The position numbers and the translations under genes were made by a program. A stretch of 64,000 bases of DNA, from NCBI RefSeq assembly GCF_033115175.1, contig NC_084838.1:39039468-39103467 (forward strand), given 5' to 3'. Below are positions 35,730-46,040 of the stretch, one piece after another. Numbering within the stretch: position 1 is the first letter of the stretch; each line of letters begins with the position of its first letter. Origin of the DNA: Lepus europaeus (Eukaryota > Chordata > Mammalia > Lagomorpha > Leporidae). The notes under the pieces are model-generated. The model did no database searches. It saw only the letters and a program-made list of their open reading frames with translations, and was not told the origin of the DNA.

Positions 35730-36527
35730 ATGGCATTTTTTCCATGGGCCGAGAGAGAACCGATCTCCTATGAAGAAGACCCGAATATCCCTTTATTTGT
35801 GATGAAGACGAGAGCAGTGATACATGCTCTGAGTGTAACACAGCATTTCAGCTCTTTTGGAATTATCTTTCTGTCCGTGATTTTTCTGTCGTTCCTAAGT
35901 GATGAAAATCACTCCCATTCCACTTTCTCTAAGGAAAGAGGCAAGCTACTAGAAAACAGCAATACAGCCTCGTTGGGAAATACGTTTGAAAGCCTGCTCT
36001 CTGGCCTTCCTACTAATAAAACATCTTGTACTTTCCGTGCCTCTTCTGTCTCCTTTTCCCTTTTGTGGTTTTCAAGACGAGATTTGGAAAGACCCATAAA
36101 AGGTTATACTTTCTCCATTGTCAAAGAGATCACTTGTGCACAGAAAACAGCTCTTCGGCGTCAACATTTTGGGGCTGTTTCAGACAACTGGCAGGCCTTT
36201 GGGGAAAGCTCTGTGCGAAAATACTCAATTAGGGGAGCCGGCAAGAAGTGGTTTCTAAATGCGTCCACTTGGGGGCGCTGCATCCGCTGGGGCAATACGA
36301 ATCCTCGCACCGGCAGTGAGAGTTCCACGCGGTACTCCACAGAGCTGGCCTGCCACGCGGTCCTACGCAACGGCTCTTCCCCTCTTCCCCTTCCGGAGGC
36401 AGGCCCCGCTGAGCTGTCGGGGCCATACAGGAGAGACGCACAGGGCTGCAGGACGCGGAGGTGTGGGCTTGCGAGCAGGGCGGCTGAGCGCGGCCCCCTA
36501 GCAGAGCGGCTGCAGGATGTCACATGA
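35730..36527 (+). other. Long antisense ORF (265 codons) across the SPAAR 3' UTR; probably fortuitous
   Basis: An open frame starts at an ATG in a consensus context (caccATGg) and runs 265 codons to 36527, so it overlaps the last 8 nt of the SPAAR coding sequence tail to tail. The frame is also open upstream to about 35673. The product has one hydrophobic patch near residues 43-57 (FGIIFLSVIFLSFLS) and no domain I recognise. I see no splice or promoter support, and base composition changes along it (AT-rich first half, GC-rich end). It is listed because the length in mixed-composition sequence is unusual, not because I think it is a gene. Confidence 0.15.
35792..35797 (-). terminator. Candidate SPAAR polyadenylation signal (AATAAA)
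   Basis: The plus strand reads tttatt, giving AATAAA on the gene strand about 720 nt past the SPAAR stop. It is the first canonical signal I find downstream. The intervening sequence is repeat-free, as expected for a 3' UTR. No cleavage-site evidence is visible. Confidence 0.3.
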
Positions 36528-36747
36528 AGGACCAGAAGTCCCGAGCACTCGGCCCTGGCTGGGTTTGGCGAGTGGGCCCCGTGAAGAGGGACGCCTCCCG
36601 GCGAAACGTGGCCACCGTGAAACTGTGGCCAGGGCCCTCCTCAAGATCCGGGGTCCTCGAGTCACAGCTGAAGCAGCATAGGATGCAGGTGACGGCCACA
36701 GTGACCAGGAGCAGCACCGCCACCACCCCAATCACTGCCGTTTCCAT
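36520..36747 (-). CDS. SPAAR: SPAAR, lysosomal v-ATPase/mTORC1 regulatory microprotein, 75 aa
   Basis: The single uninterrupted frame encodes [17 protein letters not shown] and onward. Residues about 4-26 form one hydrophobic membrane segment ending in a Cys-rich juncture (CILCCFSC, 21-28). A polar tail follows, with [16 protein letters not shown] (43-58), and the protein ends FWSFM. This matches my memory of mammalian SPAAR (human LINC00961) almost residue for residue in the membrane segment and the [15 protein letters not shown] block, and 75 aa is the expected length of the form starting at METAV. In human and mouse SPAAR sits in late endosomes/lysosomes, contacts v-ATPase subunits and dampens amino-acid-driven mTORC1 activation. 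The start is the ATG at 36747, in a strong context (gcggccATGg). The frame stays open upstream to a TAG near 36865 but has no other ATG, so any longer form would need a non-AUG start such as the TTG at 36768, or an upstream exon. HRCT1 lies 3.0 kb upstream on the same strand, as in human. Identification is by recalled similarity, not a search. Confidence 0.95.
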   Translation of the reverse strand: METAVIGVVAVLLLVTVAVTCILCCFSCDSRTPDLEEGPGHSFTVATFRREASLFTGPTRQTQPGPSARDFWSFM

Positions 36748-36779
36748 GGCCGCCGACCCATTGAGCAAGCATGGGGCAT
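36732..36779 (-). promoter_or_regulatory. Upstream ORF (15 codons) overlapping the SPAAR start
   Basis: Three ATGs lie just before the SPAAR ATG, at 36779, 36772 and 36761, all out of frame with it. Those at 36779 and 36761 share a frame that ends in TGA at 36734-36732, past the SPAAR start, so this uORF overlaps SPAAR by 16 nt. Their contexts are weaker than SPAAR's, which would favour leaky scanning. They matter only if the mature transcript includes this sequence; a splice acceptor could exclude it. Confidence 0.4.
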
Positions 36780-39396
36780 GTGGGAGCCTCAGCCCCCCAT
36801 TAAAGCCAGGGTGGGGGAGCCTGGGCCCTGCGAAGCCACACAGAGGCCCCTGGCCCTGCCTGCCCTAGGCTGCCAGGCACCCCCACCTGGCCCTGCTGCT
36901 GGGATCACAGTCCATCTCTTCTCTCTTCTAACCCTTGGCCAGGCTTGCACGAGCTGTGGTCAGTTCTACCGGCAGCTTCTAGAAGCGCAGTCCTGGAAGA
37001 TGCGAGCAGAGACTCTCCGGACATGGAGGGCAGGAGATGCTGCTCAGGGCGAGCCTGGACAGCCCGGGGCCAACGGTGGTGCCTGCAGATTCCAAGAACA
37101 ATGGAACACTCAGGCCAAAGACAAAACACTCCCCCTCCTGGGAGCCTCTTGGGAGACTGGCACCTCCCCTGCAGGGACCTTGGGTCAGCCCTTGGATCTG
37201 CGGCCTCTCAGTTGCTGGGCGTGCTGGGCACAGGGTCACAGGTGGGTAAGAAGGTGGCTGGCAACTCTGGGCCAGGTAGGGGTTTGGGGGGAGCACTCAC
37301 AGGTCACCCAGGTGGGAGGGACTTCCTTTCTGTGCAGGGTTGGGGGGGGGGGGCGCATGCAGTGTGACCCCTTTGCCCCAGGTTCCCTCGGAGAAGCCCT
37401 GTTTGCTCAGGCCCACTGCTCACATGCGGTGCTGTGGAGACTCACCCTGGGCTCTGCGAGGGCCGGCCATGGCTGCACCTGGGGCTGTGGCCTCCGGGCC
37501 ATGCCGCTCCTCCCTGGGTGCTGCCGCTGTGGTCCTGCCTGAAACTTGGCTCTGAGATGTCCGAGCAGCTGCGAGCACTTCCTGAAGGCCTTCCTCCAAT
37601 TGTGAGTGAGGGCCGGGGCCTCCCAGCTGCCTGGGGGACAGGCCTCACCCCGCCCCTTCTGCACACCCCAAGCTGCCCCTGCCCTGCCCCCTGCTGGGGA
37701 GGTCCAGGGAAATGAGCCAGGCTCAGTCCACTGAGTCAAGTCTGCGGAGAGGCCTCCCTGCTGGCCCTCACTGATCAGAGCCCTCCCACCCCGCATCTCT
37801 GAAGACTGCTCCCCCCCCCCCAGAGGAATTAGTAGCGCCCCTCCTCTGAGAAATGGAACCACGAGGAACAGAAACGAAAGGGGCGGAACACAGCAGGCAC
37901 CATGTCCTGTGAGCTTCCCAGCAGCCCTGCGTGGCGAGACACAGATGCCGATGGGCTGCTCAGAGCCCGCCGCTCGTCAGTGGGGGCCGAGGAGGGACCT
38001 CCCTGCGGCCACCCCTGGGTCAGTGTTCTTTGGAGGCACCATGCAACCACAGAGCAATCGGCTGCAGGCTTACTCATCAGAGAGAGCAAAGGGCTGGCCA
38101 AGGTCACACAGCCTGGCCCTTTGCAATTGCCCCAAGGCCCGAGGGAACTGTTAGGCCACAGATAGCCTGCAGATTCTCTCTCCCTTTGCTGAGATGAATG
38201 GACAGGCCGGGCACTGGGCTCCTCCTCCACAGGCAGGGAGCGCACTGCGGCCCCCGGGAAGGAGCCAGATTCTCTGCCTGCCTGCAGCGCTGTGGCTTCT
38301 GGCTGAATTCCCAACACCAGCGAACAGATGCAGCTGATATGGGGTGCTGGGGCAGGGACCCTGCTTGAAGCTTGATTGTTGGTTCTGTGACTTCTCGTGC
38401 GCCTGTTGTTTGTGTGGGTTCCCTGCGGCAGGTGTGGGGGTGCAGCCCACGCCGAGCGCCGCTGTCTCCGGCCTTTCCCGAGGTCTGGGGGGAACCTCTT
38501 TCCCTTCCTCAGCCCGTCTGTAAGTCCGAGTGGAGATGCTCCCAGAGGGGCAGAGCCAAAGGTGGACAAACTGGCAGGAGTCCAGGCTGGGGAGTGAGGC
38601 CCCGGCCAGGGCAGAATGGGGACGGGGGATGGAGAAGGAGAGGTGGTCTCGAAGGACTACAGAGATAGAGCTGGCCGCACTCGGTGCCCTACAGAAACCT
38701 AACGTGTCCTGCATGGTGAATTTAACTCCCCTCCCCCCAACACCTCCCTCCGCTGCCCTCACAGAAAACCCACTGGGAAATAAAAGGGAAAGAGGACATT
38801 CTGTTCTCGTGAGTCACCGGGCCCTGTTCTCCACCCCTCCCCACTGCCTGGCCTGGCCCCCCGGGCTCACCTCCCTCCGCTTCCTCCCCAGCTCACAGGA
38901 GCAGGCTGAAGGCCTCAGCGCGAGCTTCCTACCTCACAGAGCGTGCCGGCCCCGGTGTGGGCAGGAGCGAGCCTCCGATACCTACCCCACGTTAGGCGAG
39001 AAGAAACGGAGCCCACAGGAGGCCAGCACTCTCCTAGGACCACCCCGCACCCCAGCAGCACCTGCAGGCCCCAGCGGGGGCTGCCCCAGTTACCAAGAAA
39101 CACCGGCTTCACACCACCGGCTGGGGCTCCCTGGCGTCCCGGGTCTCCAAGGGTCTGGACACTGGCTGGAGGGAGCCCAGGGAGCCAACGCAGGCGGCCT
39201 CTGCTCCCCTCTCTCCAAGGCCCTGCCCTGTCCACCGGTGGCCCCACAGCCAGAGCCCGCACTGCAGTCCCAGGGCCAGCTCCAGGCACTCACATCCTGA
39301 GGAGAAAGCGTCCCCAGGGCAATGGGGGGTGGGGGGGCTGAGGCCTCCCCTCCCCCCTGTGCTGCAGTCGCAGGCCTCTCCAAAGCTGCTCAGGGG
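36780..39396. other. GC-rich interval between HRCT1 and SPAAR
   Basis: Repeat-free as far as I can see. It should contain any upstream SPAAR exon and its promoter, but I cannot place them. Open frames of about 250 codons (36778-37542 plus, 37829-38569 minus, 38530-39300 plus) have no recognisable domains and skewed, low-complexity residues. Confidence 0.5.
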
Positions 39397-39402
39397 CTTT
39401 TA
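39397..39402 (-). terminator. Possible HRCT1 polyadenylation signal (AGTAAA variant)
   Basis: The plus strand reads tttact, giving AGTAAA about 375 nt past the HRCT1 stop. I see no AATAAA in that orientation before it. Variant signals are common, but this one is weakly supported. Confidence 0.2.
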
Positions 39403-39777
39403 CTTCCTTGTGCTGAAAGCACCACCCACTGGGCAGCACAGCCCCCACCTGCCTGCCCCCAAATGCACAGGCACGCTCTGGGCCTCCCCCAGCTGCCCTC
39501 CTCCCCAGGCTGAGCCAGCCAGAGGCTGTGCGCTTCCATCTGGCCATGTGCTGGCCCCGCCGGACTCCCTTGCTACTTCTGGGGCCCACTAGGAGTCAGT
39601 GGCCAAGTGGAGTTGCCCGGCCACCCCTGTGCTCCTCTCCCCAAGCTGCCAGTGTCCACAGAGCTGCCTCGGGGCTCCTCCAGGCTCTGCCGCCACAGGA
39701 TGCGGGCTCTGTGTGCCCGTGAAGCCCAAGCAGGACCCAGAGATGCACCCGTCCTGGTGCCCGAAGGCAGGGCAGCA

Positions 39778-40170
<393 letters not shown>

Positions 40171-40350
40171 TCAGCCACTGAACTCTGTTGTCCCAGCTCC
40201 TGTGGGCTGGCCAGCAGCCAGGGAATGTGGGCGAGGACTGTTTGGACGGGAGCTCCTGGCCCAGGGCCACGCCATGGGCGGTCAACTTTGGGGGAGGCCT
40301 GGTAGGAGCCTGGGGAGGGACAGAGAAGGAAAGATAAGAGATCAAGGTCT

Positions 40351-40654
40351 GGGGCCAGCTCCGGGGCCTAGCTGGTAAAGCTGCCTGGGACGCCAGCATC
40401 CCGTGTGGGCGCCAGTTCATGTCCCGGCTGCTCTACTTCCGATTTAGCTCCCTGCTAATGCGCCAGGGAAAGCAGCAGAAGATGGTCCAAGTCCTTGGGC
40501 CCCAGCCACGCAAGTGGGAGACCTGGAAGAAGCTCCTGGCTTCAGGCGTCAGCCTGGTCCTGCTGTGGCTATTATAGCAAGTGCAAGATCTCTTTCTCTC
40601 CTTCTCCCTGTAACTCTGCCTTTCAAATAAATAAATAAATCTTAAAGAGAGAGA
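40351..40654 (+). mobile_element. CSINE type A, diverged, with TSD
   Basis: Body shortened near 40550. Flanks gagatcaaggtct (40338-40350) / gagatcaacgtct (40655-40667). It is the first C repeat upstream of HRCT1, about 250 bp from its start codon. Confidence 0.92.
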
Positions 40655-40804
40655 GAGATCAACGTCTACTCCACTTGTGCTAACTAGCTGGGTGACCAGG
40701 TGGGGCCCTCTCCCTCTCCCTCCCCCCCCCCTCCCCTACTGTAGGCTTTGGGGTACTCTTGTAGAGACCAGATGTCAAGGTCAAGCTATAGAACCAGTCC
40801 ACTC

Positions 40805-40930
40805 ACTGGTGCTGCGATCGTGCACAGGTTACTTAGCTTCTCTGGCCCTCAGTCTGCTCATCTACAAAATGGCTCATGATAGCACCCACCCCTTCGGACT
40901 TTCTGAGGACTAGCGGAGAGACTGCACTTA
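40805..40930 (+). mobile_element. MIR
   Basis: 'gcacaggttacttagcttct', 'cagtctgctcatctacaaaa' and 'aggactagcggagagactgc' match the MIR core order on the plus strand. Confidence 0.65.
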
Positions 40931-41151
40931 CACCGCTTTCCTGCCGCGTGTGTGCCAGGATGACCGTGCCGTGGTCTCTGCTGGATTCCTTGGGAGTTGC
41001 TGTCAGCTGCAAGTCTGGGGTTCCCCAACCTGCCGCCAACCAAGTCCTCGGGGGCTCAGGCAGGTTCTGTTCAATGGGTAACCCCAAACTCAGTGAGCTT
41101 CAGGAGCCCATAGCAGACTGTCGGCATCCAGGAAGGTCCTCACCCCATGGG

Positions 41152-41180
41152 GACTGGGGACCGGGGACCGGGGACCGGGA
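41152..41180 (+). repeat. Short tandem repeat (GGGGACC)n
   Basis: About four 7-bp units, the first with one mismatch (ggggact), in GC-rich single-copy sequence. Confidence 0.85.
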
Positions 41181-41926
41181 GGCAGAGGTCCCTGGTGGCG
41201 GCCCGCGGTTGCTGGGGGTGGGAAGGATGCCACCGGGCGCAGGCTGGCTGAGCCTCAGGCCCAGCCTCCTGCTGCCCTGTCCCACAGCCACAGTTGGCCA
41301 TAAATGGCAGCCATGAATGGCACTGCCGCTGGGGAAATTAGGGCAGGCAGTCAGCGACTCTCCTCCTAGTCCCTAAACCCCTGCTGCTCGTCACACACCA
41401 GCCCCGGGGACAGCCGCTCGCTCCCTTTCTGCCATGGGCCTCTTGGGTGATTCTCAAAGCTCCCGCTCACACACAGCCCAGGAATGCATCTGGATCTCAG
41501 GGGGCCTCCAGGCGGAGTCCCCAGCCCCTCTGCCCCTGCCCCTTGTGGGCGAGCTTGAGGGCTCGTCTCTGGGCTACCTGGACACGTGTTTCCAGAAGCG
41601 ACAAGGCTGGCTCCCTGAGCTGGGCAGCACCTCCACCCTGTGATGCAGCCAAACCCCTGGCCCTGCCCCCAGTCTTGGCTCTTCCGTGAAAGTCCCAGAG
41701 CAAGAGGGGACCCCTGGGGACCCTTCCCTGTCTGCCTCAATCCCTGCCAAGTTCTCTCAGGGAAGCCTCAAACCGCTGATGAAAATCCTCACCGGATGTC
41801 AAGGCCAGCGCTGCCTGCCACCGAGTCGGGCCCAGGGGGCGGCAGGTCTAATGAATCCTGGGGTTTCTCTGGCCCTTGGGAGAAGCTACTAGAACTTTTA
41901 ATGATGTAGGGGTAAGAACTCCTCCT

Positions 41927-42443
41927 TCATTGGTTACTATCCTCACTCTGTCTTTTATGACCTTGTCTAAATATGATCAGAGTCGGGGAACTTGGAAGGC
42001 TTCCATAGCCTTGGCAACTCATGACGACAGCCTAGGGTGGTTACTGGCGCCATAAACTAGAGTGTCAATTTGTTGGGTCAACAACAGGAGCCACTGTGCA
42101 CTTGCTCCTGATGTGGGATCTCTGTCCTTGATGTACTGTACATTTTGATTTAATGCTATAACTAGTACTCAAACAGTATGTTTCACTTTGTGTTGCTATG
42201 TGGGTGCAAACTGTTGAAGTATTTTATACTAAATTGATCTTCTGTATATAAATAGAATTGAAAATGAATCTTGATGTGAATGGAAGGGGAGAGGGAGCGG
42301 GAGAGGGGAGGGTTGCGGGTAGGAGGGAAGTTATGGGAAGGGGAAGCCATTGTAATCCATAAGCTGTATACTGGAAATTTATATTCATTAAATAAAAGTT
42401 AAAAAAAATAAAAAATAAAAAAAAATAAATGAAAAAAAAAAAA
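41927..42443 (+). mobile_element. 5'-truncated L1, 3' UTR and poly(A), with 13-bp TSD
   Basis: The stretch ends with a G-rich purine tract, 'gccattgtaatccataag', 'ttcattaaataaaagtt' and an A-rich tail, as in rabbit L1 3' UTRs. It is flanked by identical copies of aagaactcctcct at 41914-41926 and 42444-42456, which define a roughly 517-bp insertion. It lies about 1.8 kb upstream of HRCT1, opposite to the gene. Confidence 0.92.
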
Positions 42444-42456
42444 AAGAACTCCTCCT

Positions 42457-43458
42457 GCTGCCTCCTGGGGCCCTAGGAGCCCCACTGCCTTCCCTGGGGG
42501 CAGCTAGGAGGGAACTCTGCTGGGGGTAGTGGGGGTGGCGGTGGCAGGGGGGCGGTCAGAGTCACAGAGGGAGTCTCCTTTGGAGCTTTTCCCGCCCCAC
42601 CAGCCCCTGGATTGCAACCCGCAGATTCGCAGAACTCCAGCCCTCGCCTAGAGATGGGGAAACCAAGGCCACACGAGGGAAGAGACTTGTCTGAGACCCC
42701 CGAACTTTGTGGGCTGTTGTCTACAGCAGGCAATCAACAGGAACGTGTCTGGGTCTGCCGTCAGCTGGGACTTCGCACAGGGACAAGGGAAGATGGAGGG
42801 CAGGTGTGTAGGGGCCTGAGGCTTGTTCCCTCCCAGCTGGACAGAGATAGGACTCCAAGGTGACATTTTATCAGCAGCTCCTGGCACTCGGTACTGGAGT
42901 TGAGGGAGAGAAGCACTGAGACGCCAGCCCTCCAGGGCTTCCGGAGTGACTAGAACACAGGGCTTGCAGGACTGACAACGTTAGAGGAACTGTGGCCATG
43001 GCTTTGTCATTGTATTTCTCCCCCAGGGCTGGATCTTCTGCACCTTCCCAGCTGAAGCCCGGGAGCTCCAACCACAAGGCTATTGCAGGAGCCTCGGAAG
43101 CACCTATCATTTAGCTTCCAGGGTGCACGGATCCACGCATGCAAGTGTGTGCCCTGGAAACCAGCACTGCTCTGTGGGCAGCCTCATGTACCAGTGCTCA
43201 TGAATGCACACACTCACCCCACGGCACTCACAGCGGTTCTGGACGAGCTCACAAACTCGGACAGGACCCCACTGAGCGGCTTCGGTTGTCCAACAGCAAC
43301 CACATTGTTTTCACTAATTGGTGGCACCACCTAGTGGTAACACTGTAAATAAATCAGTTTTGTGTTCTGACCTGTCAAAAGGGACAGCGTCCTGACTTTG
43401 TTCATAGGTTATCATCCGAATCCCTGCATAGAACTCTTCTCCATCCCAAATCCCCATT
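42457..43458. other. Single-copy sequence, no gene seen
   Basis: Apart from a possible MIR core near 42640, no repeat or exon is recognised. Confidence 0.45.
42640..42710 (-). mobile_element. Possible MIR core (reverse)
   Basis: 'gatggggaaaccaaggccac' and 'gaagagacttgtctgag' resemble the reverse MIR core. Short and uncertain. Confidence 0.35.
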
Positions 43459-43472
43459 GAAATGGCTACAGA

Positions 43473-43730
43473 GGGGCCGGCGCTGTGGCATAGCAGGTAA
43501 AGCCGCCGCCTGCCGTGCCGGCATCTCATGTGGGCACTGGTTTGTATCCCAGCTGCTCCTCTTCCAATACAGCTCTCTGCTATGGCCTGGGAAAGCAGTA
43601 GAAGATGGCCCAAGTGCTTGGGCCTCTGCACCTGCATGGGAGATCCAGAAGAAGCCTCTGGCTCCTGGCTTCAGATTGGTACAGCTCTGGCCTTTGCGGC
43701 CAATTGGGGAGTGAACCAGCAGAGGGAAGA

Positions 43731-43819
<89 letters not shown>

Positions 43820-43875
43820 CTGTGTGTGACTCTGACTTTCAAATAAATAAATAAATATTTTTTAAAAAAGAAAAA
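43473..43875 (+). mobile_element. CSINE type A with very long (CT)n and TSD
   Basis: Flanks gaaatggctacaga (43459-43472) / gaaatggctgcaga (43876-43889). The CT tract spans about 43732-43818 with a few CCTT breaks. Confidence 0.95.
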
Positions 43876-44317
43876 GAAATGGCTGCAGAATGAAAAGTCA
43901 GGAAATACTACTTGGAAATCAGTAGAGTTGCATTACCAGCCCAGACACTACAAGGAATTTCTGCTAGCTGGCATGCGGATGGAAGCAGGTTGATGGATGT
44001 GCTGACGGAGGGTGGGCATTCCTGGGAGGCAGTGGTGGCTGCGCCCCAGCAGAGCCTCCCTAAATCTCTGCATTGGACAGCCAGGGCTAGGAACAAGGCG
44101 GGAGGTGGGGACAGCAGGAACCAGTGAGTGACCTTGGGCACTGCAAGTGTCTGCTCCCCACGGAGAGAGCCAGGGCTCAGCGCATCTCTGGTTTGCACAA
44201 ACAGCAGGACAGGACGGGGCCAGCAGGATCCTACCCCTGCCGCTAGTGCTGGCCAAGGAAGGGGAGCCCCATGCTGCCTCTGCACACGCTGGAAAGAAGC
44301 TGCCCGAACAGCAGTCA

Positions 44318-44468
44318 CCTCCTCTCCCCTCCTCTCCTCTCTTCTTTCCTCCCCCCTCCCCCTCCCCTCTTCCCCCTCCCCCTCCCCCCTCCTCCCCTTC
44401 TCCCCTCCTCCCCTCCTCCTCCCTCTCCCCTCCCCATCCCTCTCCTCTCCTCTCTTCTCCTCTCCTCA
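44318..44468. repeat. CT-rich polypyrimidine tract (CCTCTCC / CCCCTCC units)
   Basis: About 150 bp are almost purely C and T on the plus strand, with mirror-like blocks and very few purines. It is not attached to a C repeat. Confidence 0.9.
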
Positions 44469-44889
44469 GGAGCTTGCTCTGCCCTCATCACCCCAAAGCA
44501 GAAAACCAGTTTGTTTTCTTTCCCCGTTGCTTGTAACAGGCTTGAAGATTGTCTGTGTAATCTTTCCTAGACGCCGTGGCAATTCCCCAATCACAAAGAA
44601 ACATGAGCAAATCGAGAGAAGCAATTAGACAAGCGGAAAAAGATGGTAGCTTTGTACCCTGGTCTGGGGGCTACCACAGAAACAGAGGAACTCCTTTATT
44701 TATATCCCAATAGGGTTCCAAAGGCCAATTTATATTCAAATATGGAGAAATGTACAAGCCCAGGACATGTATTTTTATATTAAAGACTGCTTTGAGAACC
44801 TCCACCCTCCCTCAGAAAAAGATGGATCTAAAGGAAAAGTCCAGAACGCAAATATACTTCAGTAACAGACATGTCAAAAGTAGGTAACG

Positions 44890-45211
44890 TGGCCGGCGCC
44901 ACAGCTCAATAGGCTAATCCTCCACCTGCAGCGCCTGTACCCCAGGTTCTAGTCCCGGTTAGGGCACCGGATTCTGTCCCGGTTGCCCCTCTTCCAGGCC
45001 AGCTCTCTGCTGTGGCCCAGGAGTGCAGTGGAGGATGGCCCAAGTGCTTGGGCCCTGCACCCCATGGGAGACCAGGAGAAGCACCTGGCTCCTGCCTTCG
45101 GATCAGCGCGGTGCTGATTGGAGGGTGAACCAACGGCAAAGGAAAATCTTTCTCTCTGCCTCTCTCTCTCACTGTCCACTCTGCTTGTCAAAAAAAAAAA
45201 AAAAAAAAAAA
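44890..45211 (+). mobile_element. CSINE type B with internal deletion
   Basis: The GC-rich 'gccggccgcag' duplication segment normally following gcgcggtgc is missing (junction near 45113). A long poly(A) follows at 45190-45211. Confidence 0.92.
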
Positions 45212-45329
45212 GGAAAAGAAAATAAATTCTACCCAGAAAGAGAAGGTAAAGGAAAGAATCCTACAAACCAAAATAGGAGCTGTTTAAATTGTCTCAAAGG
45301 ATAGAAAAAGAGACCTTCCTTTACTTTTT

Positions 45330-45479
45330 AAAAAAATTTTATTTGAGAAGGAGGGAGGGAGGGAGCGAGCACGCTTGCATTCTCTGGGAGCTGCCATCTT
45401 CTTCAAACGTCCCCAGAGGCCAAGCGGGATGCAGGCATCCAAATCAGCAGCTTAACAGCTAAGCCACACTCCTGTCCCT
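45330..45479 (-). mobile_element. CSINE type C, short diverged relic
   Basis: Reverse relic with 'tttatttgagaaggagggag' and 'gatgcaggcatccaaatcag', ending in ctcctgtccc. Much of the body is lost. Confidence 0.5.
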
Positions 45480-46040
45480 TTTTAAATTTACAGAATTTAT
45501 TTTATCAACTAGTATAACCCTGATGTCAAAGCTGACACCCATAGCACAGAAACACTACAGACTGATCTCAAGATTTTAACAAATAACACATCTGGCCCCA
45601 GCAGAATAATTGAGGGACCTACTCCTTAAACAAGTAAGGTTTCTCCTAGGAACGTGAGGGTGGTTTTATGTTTTTTTCAATCTATTGTTGTAGTAAATTA
45701 CATAGCTAGATGAAAAGAGTAAAACCTCAATCGATGGCAAAAATATTTGATAAAATTCACTATATCACAAATGAATAAAAAAAGTGCTGTTAGAAGAATA
45801 CTCCCTTAATATGATTAAAATATCTCAAACCAATAGCTAACATCATGATTAGTGATAGAAAAAAGTGTTAGAAATTTAAAAATAAACATATACAAATCAG
45901 TGATTTTCCTACGCAACAGTAATCTCATTCAAAACTGTAACTAGATCAAGCCATCATTGACACAGCAAAAAAACACAAAATTTGTAAGAATTAACATATC
46001 GAGAGATATGGATGACCAACAAGGAAAATAAGGGCAGTTT
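45480..46040 (+). mobile_element. Ancient L1 ORF2 fragment
   Basis: 'agtataaccctgatgtcaaa', 'cactacagactgatctcaag' and 'gataaaattcactatatcac' track the L1 ORF2 core ('SITLIPKP...NYRPISL...FDKIQ') in order. Every frame is broken. Confidence 0.75.

Noticed and set aside
36778-37542. 254-codon plus-strand frame between SPAAR and HRCT1 (also 37829-38569 minus and 38530-39300 plus)
   Set aside because: GC-rich DNA lacks stops in several frames at once. No recognisable domain, biased Gly/Pro/Arg/Ser composition and no start context of note.
38080-38160. Possible MIR ('gccaaggtcacacagcctgg')
   Set aside because: Only one short phrase matches; the rest of the element is not recognisable.
43402-43842. 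146-codon frame with long alternating Arg-Glu
   Set aside because: It is the reverse reading of the CT tract and a C repeat; the RE repeats come from the dinucleotide microsatellite.
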